From the NCBI RefSeq assembly GCF_000003855.2, contig NW_003101675.1, positions 1,800,379-1,864,378 on the forward strand: a stretch of 64,000 bases of DNA, in the 5' to 3' direction. A program made the position numbers and the translations under genes. This document shows positions 55,536 to 64,000 of this stretch, piece after piece. The first letter of the stretch is position 1. Each line of letters opens with the position of its first letter. Source of the DNA: Blastomyces gilchristii SLH14081. Taxonomy: Eukaryota; Ascomycota; Eurotiomycetes; Onygenales; Ajellomycetaceae. The notes beneath the pieces were generated by a model that saw only the letters and a program-made list of their open reading frames with translations, did not search any database and was not told the DNA's origin.

Positions 55536-55696
55536 GGACTTCAAACAACTACCCGTACTCTAATCCCGTAGATAAAGGGCAAATCCACTGACCTCACCAC
55601 CGCTCTTCCAGCCAGCTCTAATCTCACTATCTCATAACAGAACCTAGTCCTGAACAAGCACTGCCAATTTGGTTAGTTTCTGAGACGTGAGTAAGC
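55536..55696. promoter_or_regulatory. 161-bp divergent promoter between two regulator genes
   Basis: Only 161 bp separate the start codons of the C2H2 gene (minus) and the Fungal_trans_2 gene (plus). Both promoters and leaders must fit here or overlap, which implies co-regulation (inference). No TATA box seen. Confidence 0.5.
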
Positions 55697-58095
55697 ATGT
55701 ACCATCGACGAGGCCAGAAACGGCACCGCTTGAATGAACCTCCAGGCCCGTTTAGTGACCCCTCCCGTGTCGAGAAGCCCGGACGGATTCGCCATAGACA
55801 GGGTGAAGAAAATGAGCAGGAGCAGGATGAAGACCAAAGCCTTTGGGATGACCGTTCCATGTTCGCTATTGATATGCCGAACATTGCGTTACTCCCGCTC
55901 CCTGACGAACAGCCTACCTGGGACAATGACTACATGGCATCAGCGCTCGATATTTCCACTTGGCTACCACCGACGCCGAGTTTTCTCTCGGATGACCAAC
56001 TCATAAACGATTTCGATACTGCGGCACGAGACTGGTTGCAGCAAGTGTTGTATCCAGATATACCCTCCCTAGAAGACCGCTTTATTAACCTCTCCCTCGA
56101 GAACCCCTACTCAGACAATGCAACATCCCGACATGAGACTCTGCGTAAGCAAATACTCACACCGGAGGACGGCAGCGTCAACGGGTACATCAAGTTCCGC
56201 ATTCGAAATGCTGATTTGGATGAGAGCTGTGTTAAAACAGCAAAGAGGAGCTTTGGGGCGAGCTGTATGGGAGTGCATCATCGAAACACCTCCGAAGCTA
56301 ATTCCCTGTTCAACAATATCCCCTATTTGCCTCCGAACTTTGCCAGCGGCGTAAAATTGGACGCAGTCGATGGGAAACTTCTTAAATTCTGTAAGCGTAA
56401 CTTGGGTTAAGGTGCTTGCTTGTGTGCTTCCTATACTAACCTCTGACAGATTTAGTCGCCTACTGCCAAGGTCGGACGCTTCTGTCACAAACGAATTTCT
56501 GGCTCACGGAGATTGCATCGATGATCGCAGCTGAGGATGCCGTTAAGCACGCTATTCTCGCTCTAGTGGGAGGCTATGTACTTGATTATGTGCATAAGGA
56601 TGATTTGCGAAAGCGAACAAATGCCCATTATCGCAAGGCATCAGAATTGATCACAGCAGGTCTCTCTACGCCGGAAACACATGCTGTTTCAAAATCAGAC
56701 GGCATTGTCGCAGCCATATTGCTGCTACTTGTTGATGATGTAGGAACCAATTTCTTCCTATCCTTTCCTGTATAACCCTTCATTAAGAATCTTGAATATC
56801 TCGCTAAGTCAGTTCCGTGCAGTGCGTTAACTGGGAGCTCCGGAAACCTAAAGGGAAAACCCCAAACTGGTATAATGGGGCGCACCTGGCCAAGGCCATC
56901 CTCGATCATTCCGACCCCGGTTACCGCTACTGGAAGGCTACTAATGTTCAGTGTGATAAAGCCTGGCTTGCCAATGCCAACTGGGCCTCGCTGGCATGTG
57001 TTCTTGCGGAACCCGTTACACCCCTCCAGCTACGAGAAAACGATCGCCATTTTGGATGGTTGCTGGAGGGCACCGAAAAGGAGGTTCGCACCATTCATGG
57101 AGGCACTGGGCTCTCACCAAAACTACTGCACATTTTTGCCCAGATAACGCATTTATCTGCGAGAATGATGAAAGTCTGTATCTGCATCCCCGCTTTTGTG
57201 CCTAGGAGATGCAATGGGAAGTTAACTAACCTGCACGTAAAGAACCCTCAGTCAGTCGTTACGCCAATTGGCGCGTTAAAAATCGAGGAAATGTTGCATA
57301 ACTTCCGTCAGAGGTCTGAGCTTTCAGAAGGATATGCTACCACAGCTGCACTCCTTGAATCCTGTGTCCTCGACGCTGATGGGAAGGTATATACTGCAAC
57401 TAAAGTCACCGAGTTGACTGGTGAGACGTGGGTTTGCGCGGCAAAAATATATTTACACTGTCGCTTCTTCAGGTGGGAGACTAGCAATAACCTCCTTCTA
57501 TAATGCCCTTTACCCCTAATTCGAGTTAAAATAGGAAGACTGACAGAACGCAGGAAACCGCGTTGCCACCCTGATGTTCGCGCGGCACTGAAGATTCTTA
57601 TGACATGTGTGCAGCGAATGCCCTACAACGGGGTACTCTTCACCTCCCAGGCTCCGTTCTTCTGCATTTTTATCATGTCACTAGTTTCATACCAGCAAGA
57701 TGACCGAGATGTAGCAAGAAATTGGTTCGAGACGGTTCTTTTAGCTGCCAGCTGTCGATCGGTGGGTTTCCATCAAACTATATTTCATATTTCGTACTCC
57801 TGCCGCCGTTTTGCCGTTTTGTCACTTTGACATTTTCTCTTCTCTCAGGAGTTATATTACACCTTGGACATTGCCCATCATGTCCCTATATCTGACAGGA
57901 TCGATTACTGACTACAGTTTACAGAGCGTACCACCAGTCTGGGAAGCTGTCCAGGCATTGTGGAAGTGGATGGACACAGAACTTGTGGACGAAGAAAATT
58001 TTGATAATACTATCGCTATTGGAGAGAGGAGGGCGTGGTGGGAGGATATGGTAACGTATCTTCTCGAGAAGGTAGGGTGGGTGAGTTTGACCTAG
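55697..58095 (+). CDS. Fungal_trans_2 domain regulator without a visible zinc cluster
   Basis: Matches the Fungal_trans_2 (DUF3468) region of ascomycete transcription regulators. Exons 55697-56390, 56450-56739, 56823-57173, 57243-57472, 57554-57761 and 57925-58095 give 647 residues; all joins are in phase, and several introns have CTAAC branch sites. Blocks: NFWLTEIASMIAAEDAVKHA, LALVGGYVLDYV, YRKASELITAGL, SDGIVAAILLLLVDD, LANANWASLACVLAEPVTPL, TWVCAAKIYLHCRFFRKPR, MPYNGVLFTSQAPFF and SVPPVWEAVQALWKWMD, the usual end of the family. The N-terminus (about 1-60) is basic and then acidic and lacks the CX2CX6C pattern; only 161 bp lie upstream before the divergent gene. It may bind DNA otherwise, act as a co-regulator, or have lost the domain. 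The intron of 57174-57242 is 69 nt and open, so it could be retained. Confidence 0.78.
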
Positions 58096-58837
58096 GATTA
58101 TATGCTGGAGGATCGTCATCATATTGTAATGCAATAAATTGTGAAGAGAAGTACACACGTAGATATTAGGCTTAATATTGAAGACCAGATATTCACAGAG
58201 CTCATGTGTTTCCAACGATCTGTAGTTTTATGAGTCTCTCAATTGTTCTAGCAAGGGGAGTATCAGATATTTCCCGATATTATGTTCCCCGTAGGGCATC
58301 CAAACCTCAAGTCGATATTCCGCACAGCCCAACATGGGACACCAAGTAGCATACAGCATAGCACCCCCCTGCTGCTAAACTTCAAAAAGAAATTCTGACA
58401 CTGAATAGGTTCACAGGGCAGCCGAATCTGGAAATACTTAGGTGACACCCGTTCGTGAGCCCCTTTGGGCGTAATACTGGACCATACTCCCAACTTGGAC
58501 AGAACGAGGAAGGAGAAAACATAAAGCCTCAACGAGGCAAAAATCTGCCCTTCCTAAACTTATCATCTCTTCTGTCCTCTCCAGGAAAGGGAGGAGAAGA
58601 CAAGACTAAGAGCAAAGTCAGGGCTTAATTGGCCAGCCTTCCCTAGTTGAGGCTTAGTTTGACAGACGCTCAAATATCTTGTGGTTGTGATGTTGCTGCA
58701 ACTCGCCCTGATCTGAGGGATCCGAGATTGGAAGTATTGGGTAAACAAGCCCTGTATGAGCAGAGCGCGATCTTTTACTGAGATGGCTGAGGTTTTGAAT
58801 TGCGGATGGAGCCCTTCGGGCGCCGTTTCTCAGAGCA
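58096..58837. other. intergenic region
   Basis: Between the Fungal_trans_2 gene and the methyltransferase promoter. Minus-strand frames (58263-58532, 58563-58748) have no motif. Confidence 0.5.
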
Positions 58838-58843
58838 TATAAA
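58838..58843 (+). promoter_or_regulatory. TATA box of the methyltransferase gene
   Basis: TATAAA in CATATAAAGC, 155 bp upstream of the ATG at 58999, in a suitable position for a leader of about 120 nt. Confidence 0.5.
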
Positions 58844-58998
58844 GCCTTCGTCCCCGCCGCCTCTGGGGTAATGGGTTTTGGTTCCTATGGACAGACAATA
58901 TCATTGAGGATATAATTATATTGGGACAAATTCTTCATCTTTGCGATATACAACCAAGACAAGATCTCCACTCATTTCCATTAAAGATCTTTTCAAAC

Positions 58999-60139
58999 AT
59001 GCAGTCTTCCTTGAAATTAGGAGATGTTCTCGACATCGGGGGCAGCGGACTCGGGGACAGTCTCAAGTTGAAGCTGAAAGAAGAGTTTATTTCGAGTGAC
59101 GGAGAATCGATACGTTCCTTTCCCACGGAGCTTTTCTACTTCGGATTGGGGCTCCAGCTCTGGAACCAGGTCTGCTGGCTCGCCGATTACCACCAAACTC
59201 GAGACGAGATCAGTCTCTTGGAGCACCACGGCGCTTCCATCTGCAGAGAGATACCTCCGGGGTGTACCATTGTAGACATGGGTTCTGGGTACGTACTTGG
59301 CCATCATATAACCTCTCCATAGTATCCCGTTGTCAAGGGACAGAACAGAACACCAATTAATCTGAGCGACAGAGACATCCGGAAGCCTGCTTGCCTCTTG
59401 CAACAGTTAGAGTCGCTCAAGATCTCCGTTTCGTACTTTGCCCTTGACATCAGTCGAGATGCATTGGAGGGGAGCATGTCGCATCTAGCCAATAAATACC
59501 AGCACGTTCAATGCTACGGGCTCTGGGGCACCTTTGAAGATGGGCGCCAGTGGCTTCGATCGGTGAATACGCCAAAATGCATCCTTTCAATGGGTTCCAT
59601 GTTTGGAAACGACACTTTCGATCTCGCCGTGGAACGTATGCAACCGTGGCGAGAGGTCCTGGGACCTGAAGATCTGATGCTAATTGGGATGGATGCGCGA
59701 GGAGGGCGCGAGGAGCTGGAAAGGATGTACCACGACAAAGGTGGTGTCTGGGAGAGCTTCATCCGCAATGGATTCAGGGAGTCCAACGAGCTTCTTGGGG
59801 AGCCTTGGTACAGGACGGAAGATTGGGTGTTGAACGGAGTTATTAGGGACGACCCTCCACATCACAAATTTAGTCTCCTTGCGACTAGGGATGTGGATTG
59901 TCCAGCTCTCGGCCTACACGTCGGTAAAGGCGAGGTTATCGAGTTTTTTGAGTCTTGGAAATATGGGCCTGACATCATGAAGCTGCAGTTTGAGAAGAGT
60001 GGGATGATGCTAAAGGGTTGGTGGGCATCTCCTCTGGGTGAATTTTGTGAGTACTGTAATATTTCTCTCGACTGTCAAAAATTTTGTGTTCAAAACTAAT
60101 GATATCTTTCCAGACCAGTATCTTGTCTCGTTTGTTTGA
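58999..60139 (+). CDS. EasF/EgtD-type SAM-dependent N-methyltransferase
   Basis: Histidine-specific/indole-alkaloid N-methyltransferase family (Methyltransf_33), which includes EgtD of ergothioneine synthesis and EasF/FgaMT, which methylates 4-dimethylallyltryptophan. Exons 58999-59288, 59373-60046 and 60114-60139 (GTACGT...ACAG, GTGAGT...CCAG) give 329 residues, close to the roughly 340 of EasF. Visible: FPTELFYFGLGLQLWNQVCW (41-60; the family's LPT-LLYD-G-LF region), the SAM site CTIVDMGSGDIRKPACLL (89-106) completed by the splice, YFALDISRDALEGSM (118-132), YGLWGTFEDG, CILSMGSMFGN, EDLMLIGMDA, and a C-terminus FYQYLVSFV. Lineage-divergent residues in the first block (YHQTRDEISLLEHH) leave the substrate open: an amino acid or alkaloid amine. 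No prenyltransferase or EgtB domain is nearby. Convergent with the amine oxidase gene 700 bp away. Confidence 0.82.
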
Positions 60140-60840
60140 TATTCTTTTGTTGATCATGCTGTTTGTAACCAAAGTACTGTCGAGGTAGAAGATGAGACAG
60201 TGCAAACGGATATTGTTTGGTAGTGGGTTTCCGATAGTTATTGACTTGGTATCGTTCTTAAATTAGTTTTCTTTTTAATTATGAGATTGTTTTGCATCCT
60301 TGAGTCTTGTGAATTTGATATGCGCTTGTGATGCTAGCAAAGACCACAGAGCGTTGTTGTGTCGTCCAATTTTTAAAGCTGGTGTTGTTATTCAGCCTCC
60401 TTTTTTAAATATTCCAAGGCCAGCTATGTAGTTACTATACATGTTACCACACGTTTACGCTGTAACAGAGAACTCCTGCAAGGCGTTTTTGGAAATAAAA
60501 CTAAATGACGAAATTTACACACTGAATATGATACTGGGACGAACAAATGTATGTCTTATAACCAACATTCTACATCTACAGAGGGAAGCGAATCTCAAAT
60601 TCCACGAGGGCTGTTGCGGGCTCAAGGATTTTGAAGCACACATTTTGAATTATTTTAAGGAAAATGGGATCAAAGGCGTTTTTTGAGAACTAGAGCCCGA
60701 ATTCATGAGAGGCGATATTTGGGTTGACTCCCCTTTAAATACGATGCTACATTAAGAAGGGGAGGCATGGAAAGCATTTCCTCTGCTTGGACAAAAAAGG
60801 CTGACCTAGTTAATATAGCCAATTACATGCATGATGCTAG
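60140..60840. other. region between convergent methyltransferase and oxidase genes
   Basis: AT-rich 3' flanks. A small plus frame (60441-60686, 81 codons) is unrecognised and probably not a gene. Confidence 0.5.
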
Positions 60841-62284
60841 TCAGCAATCCCCCGACTTTTGATCGTTCGAATATCCCAACACGTCCTTCAAGTCTCTTGT
60901 AGGTATATAATTGGAGCAGTTTCCGCCCTCATCGCGTCTATCCCACGCCCATCGTTTTGCGAATTCGTCTCCCAGCTGGTCATCGATCATCTGGACCACA
61001 TACTTGCCAATGTTAGGCAAGAACTTCCACGCATGGAAAGATCCGCCGGCTACAATATACAAGTTCTGAACATGGGGATGTGGTGAAATGATCCAGTCCT
61101 GATTTGGGGTGATGGCATCCCTGCAGCATGTTCTGTTAGACAAGTGGATAGTGATATGTTTGGCATTTTCGAATTTTGATCCTCACCAGCACATCCGATA
61201 ATCCTTGGGTTCCATATTATTTATCCAACTACCAAAGAGTTTATCCCGCACTGCTTTGACCTCATCCTTCAGTCCTTGAGGTACGTCTTGCGACCATGTT
61301 TGCTGCGTGACACGGGAGGGTGGTACGGAAATGTCCTGCTTGGAGGCTTCGTGGAGAACTTTATGGGTGAAACTCCGCTCGTTTGTGCATTTGACGAAGC
61401 CTGGCCCACTTTGTGGAATGCATTCGGCTGGTACGTTTAATATATTAGTTAAGTCATCTTTAAATACGGGGATCCAGGAGCGGGCTACCTGGATATTCAC
61501 CCATTGGGTGCACGACAATGGGACAATCGCTAAATTTCTCTACTTGATCCTCGGGGAGATTAAAAGCACACATAATGGAGGCAGCCGCCACCATTCGATC
61601 ACCGACTTGAATCTCTGGACGATCTGGGGCGCTTTCAGCCAGGAGCCAGGGGGTGTAAGCTCCGGTGCAGAGAAGGACCTTATCAGAAGACAGCTGGGAG
61701 CCCTCCAGGGTGCTAATTCCAGAACAGTTGCCGCTCGAGTCAAACTGGACTTTCGTAGCAGTCGCTTGGATGTATTTGACCCCAATATCAACCGCGGACT
61801 GGATGACAGCGCCCAGGGCATTTGCAGCATCACCCCACCCTGCCAGGGGATTCCAAGTACACTTGGTAACTCCGGTCCAATCGCCGTCACGAAAGATTCC
61901 GCCAAATCGAGCTTTGGCATCCTCCGGATCCAAGAGAACTGCAGGAGAGTTACCTTTGCCAAGCACCTGCTCGTAGGAATTCACGACAGCTTTGCCAGGG
62001 GCCTCAATGCCAATAAACAGGATACCCGTCTTATGGAAGTATGATTTCAGCACAGAGTCGGTGCGCCACTGCTCCTGCGCCTCCAGAGCGAGACGCATGT
62101 ACATAGGATCTTCATATTCGGCTCGGATGATTTTGTTCAAGTCGTGAGCTGCAGCAGAGGGGCAAGGAAAAGGGGTGCGGTCGACCAATGTGACAATTGC
62201 GTTCGGTTTCGCTTTCTTGAGCGCAAGGGCAGTGGAAGCACCGAAACACCCGGCGCCTACAATCAAGTAGCTGATCGGGTCCAT
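60841..62284 (-). CDS. FAD-dependent amine oxidase, fructosyl-amino-acid/sarcosine oxidase-like
   Basis: DAO-fold flavoprotein of the monomeric sarcosine oxidase/fructosyl-amine oxidase group, which oxidises secondary amines (N-alkyl amino acids) with O2, releasing H2O2 and an aldehyde. Exons 62284-61489, 61427-61187 and 61120-60841 (introns of 61 and 66 nt: GTAGCC...CCAG, GTGAGG...GCAG) give 438 residues, the normal length. Visible: Rossmann motif YLIVGAGCFGASTALALKK (6-24), DLNKIIRAEYEDPMYMRLA, TKCTWNPLAGWGDAANALG, VLLCTGAYTPWLL, the covalent-flavin Cys in YRMCWDAITPNQD (Cys about 345), and AGGSFHAWKFLPNIGKYVV near the C-terminus. The C-terminus is DQKSGDC, with no clear SKL-type peroxisomal signal, unlike many relatives. 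It sits beside an N-methyltransferase gene; a role on N-methylated amino acids is a reasonable guess. Confidence 0.88.
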
Positions 62285-62411
62285 CGTAGCTTTAAGTGCA
62301 GCGTGGGATTGGGGATTGACGGACTGAGAGTTGGAGTTGAGGTTGGAGGTAAACCAATGTTGTCGTGTTACTACTATCAGGGAACCAAAGTTGGTTGTTG
62401 TTAGGAGACAA

Positions 62412-62419
62412 TATTTATA
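62412..62419 (-). promoter_or_regulatory. TATA box of the amine oxidase gene
   Basis: TATAAATA read on the minus strand, about 128 bp upstream of the ATG at 62284. Confidence 0.45.
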
Positions 62420-64000
62420 AATATACTAAAAAAGGGCGGAAACGGAGTACCATCAAATACGATTCACAATCCCGGCCTGTTGCAGGTTTGTGTTCCTCAT
62501 CCTCATGGTAAATTCCCCCATGTTCTCCCATTTTTTGTGTTGTTTTCTCTTTTCTCTTTTCTCCTTTTTTATTTCCCCTCTTCCTAGTTCCATCATGCAG
62601 GTTGATGACGCCACAAAACCACCTCGATCACTCCACTCCACCTTTGGCCTTTCCAGCCATTGGAATGCATATTATTATAACACGATTATTAGAGAGATGC
62701 TTCGCCGCATGTGGTTATCGGGCAGTTCCGAAGGAAAGTAATTATATAATATGCCTAGACTCCTTCAGGATCTTCGACAGCAACAAGAATGGCCCAACCA
62801 CTTGCAGCTTGCTCGGGGCCTTGGAACGAATGGCTTTTCCCATATTGCTCAGGCCCTATACTTAATTTAAACTAGATACCCGCGTTTACGCGACATTCAA
62901 CATTTCAACATGCACGGAAAATATTAAAAGGAAAGTGAGTAAATTATAAAATTCTATTGCACAGTACCAGAAATGTATAACTTTCTAAAAAAAAAAAAAA
63001 AAAACCCACACAATGAAATGTAATAACGAGTCAACTGCGTGCAGGAACTAAACGACAAATATAATATCTGTATGCATAAAGAATCCCTCATCAAGATGTT
63101 CTCTAAGGACCAGAAGGATCGCGGCCAGTTCCTAAATATTAGGAAATGGTTTTATCCGCTTATCATAGATCTACCAGAAAATGGATGGCGGTGGGCATCT
63201 GGGGAAATTGAGCGCGGCTAGAATTCCATCCTGAATGGCAATGAGCAATATATTCAGCATCTTCTCGTTCGGAGGTGAGACACGCCTTACGCCCTTGCGT
63301 GACTACCCTCATGTCACTCCGTTCTCCATTATTTCTCTGCGCAGTGAGACACATGGCGCAAGATGGGCTTTGCCGCTGGCGAGGAAAGCAAAAATACGAC
63401 TTTCCTCAACTCCTGACGGGGAGGGGACATGCCCCATCCACGGATCAAATCTGAAGCTCATTCCGTTAGCTGGCATTGCTTCCAAGTGTCATGATTTCAA
63501 AGCTCGAATCATGCAAGGGATTTTCCAGCTATAAATCCGAGCGATGATGAGGCTATTTACTTTCCCCCACAGGAATCGACAGACTAAGTCGCCTTCAGAC
63601 ACTCTAGTACCAGGTATCTTTGTGTCAAATGTTCTGGAGTGGAACTACCCTATCTACGCAGCGTATATCTTACAGGGGGGAGTTCTAGTTCCATGCAGCC
63701 CGCGCGTTAAAGTTCGCTACTAGGCTGGGCTGGGCTTCGGCGCGGAATTACTCTGTTCTAATCTTCATTTGCTTCTTGCTAGCTTGTTCTCTAGTACGTA
63801 CCAGGAAGCAGAAAACTTGACCTCGCTAAGTGCGCCACTTGACCTTGTTACATAATCATGACCCTGACCTCACACAATACAGTAATAATCAGTTGATAAT
63901 TGACTTTCAATCTTTCAATTCACTCATTCATTCATTCATTCAGCTCATCAATCAATCAAAAAGCATGTATAACTGATTCATAATCAATTAAATGAATAGA
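62420..64000. other. right-end region, no gene recognised
   Basis: Frames at 62490-62865, 63039-63221 and 63235-63534 were read; none has a family motif and most lack a plausible start context. Contains an A-run at 62987-63004 and (ATTC)n at about 63921-63943. Continuation beyond the window is unknown. Confidence 0.45.

Noticed and set aside
58999..60139. Calling the region an ergot-alkaloid cluster because of the EasF-like gene
   Set aside because: No dimethylallyltryptophan synthase, EasE/EasC or other pathway gene is in the window, and the substrate-region residues diverge from EasF.
1..64000. CRISPR arrays, insertion sequences, operons, ribosome-binding sites
   Set aside because: The sequence is eukaryotic with spliceosomal introns; no regularly spaced repeat array or bacterial-type element was seen.

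Overview
The window is nuclear DNA from a filamentous ascomycete. Genes are interrupted by short GT-AG introns of about 60-400 nt, many with CTAAC-like branch sites. The proteins are ascomycete types: Tim14, Rlp24, EFM4/EFM7, an Msg5-type phosphatase, Zn2Cys6 and Fungal_trans_2 regulators, and DUF2985. Two kilobase-scale blocks without a single CpG, and scattered TACGGAGTA/TACTCCGTA palindromes, fit Eurotiomycetes and perhaps Onygenales; that placement is inference. Most open frames start at non-ATG codons or shadow real genes, so gene models here were rebuilt by finding splice sites that join conserved protein motifs.

Layout. 1-1429 (-): 5' part of a gamma-glutamyltranspeptidase gene, running off the left edge, with a 19-nt microexon. 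2756-3267 (-) and 3578-4218 (+): divergent tim14 and rlp24. 5187-6749 (+): unrecognised membrane-anchored, proline-rich protein. 7496-8438: AT-rich CpG-free block. 8885-11049 (-): single-finger C2H2 protein. 11050-14017: long low-complexity stretch. 14018-15703 (+): DUF2985 membrane protein. 16194-17061 (-): unknown gene broken by a 538-base assembly gap. 18317-19829 (+) and 20061-21349 (-): convergent EFM7 and EFM4, both eEF1A methyltransferases in yeast. 21988-22548: 5'-truncated, frameshifted relic of a DmpA/S58 peptidase, followed by a second CpG-free block to 23576. 24082-26697 (-): Msg5-like MAPK phosphatase.

From 26.7 to 36.1 kb there is almost no coding evidence, but there is a 127-bp MITE-like element (31195-31321). 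Then come a large Ser/Thr-rich protein (36147-39224, +), a class III aminotransferase (40124-41641, -), a pterin-4a-carbinolamine dehydratase (42525-43167, -), an intron-containing tRNA-Asp (43406-43489, +), a decayed Zn2Cys6 regulator (46421-48318, +) and a fungal multi-pass membrane protein (48984-50304, -).

The right end (54.1-62.3 kb) holds four genes that could form a small accessory cluster. A C2H2 protein and a Fungal_trans_2 regulator without a visible zinc cluster diverge from a 161-bp gap. They are followed by an EasF/EgtD-type N-methyltransferase and a convergent fructosyl-amine/sarcosine-oxidase-like flavoenzyme, each with a TATA box about 130-160 bp upstream. Amine methylation next to amine oxidation, with two regulators, is the most system-like arrangement in the window. 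No backbone synthase (NRPS, PKS or prenyltransferase) is visible, so the cluster is a hypothesis.
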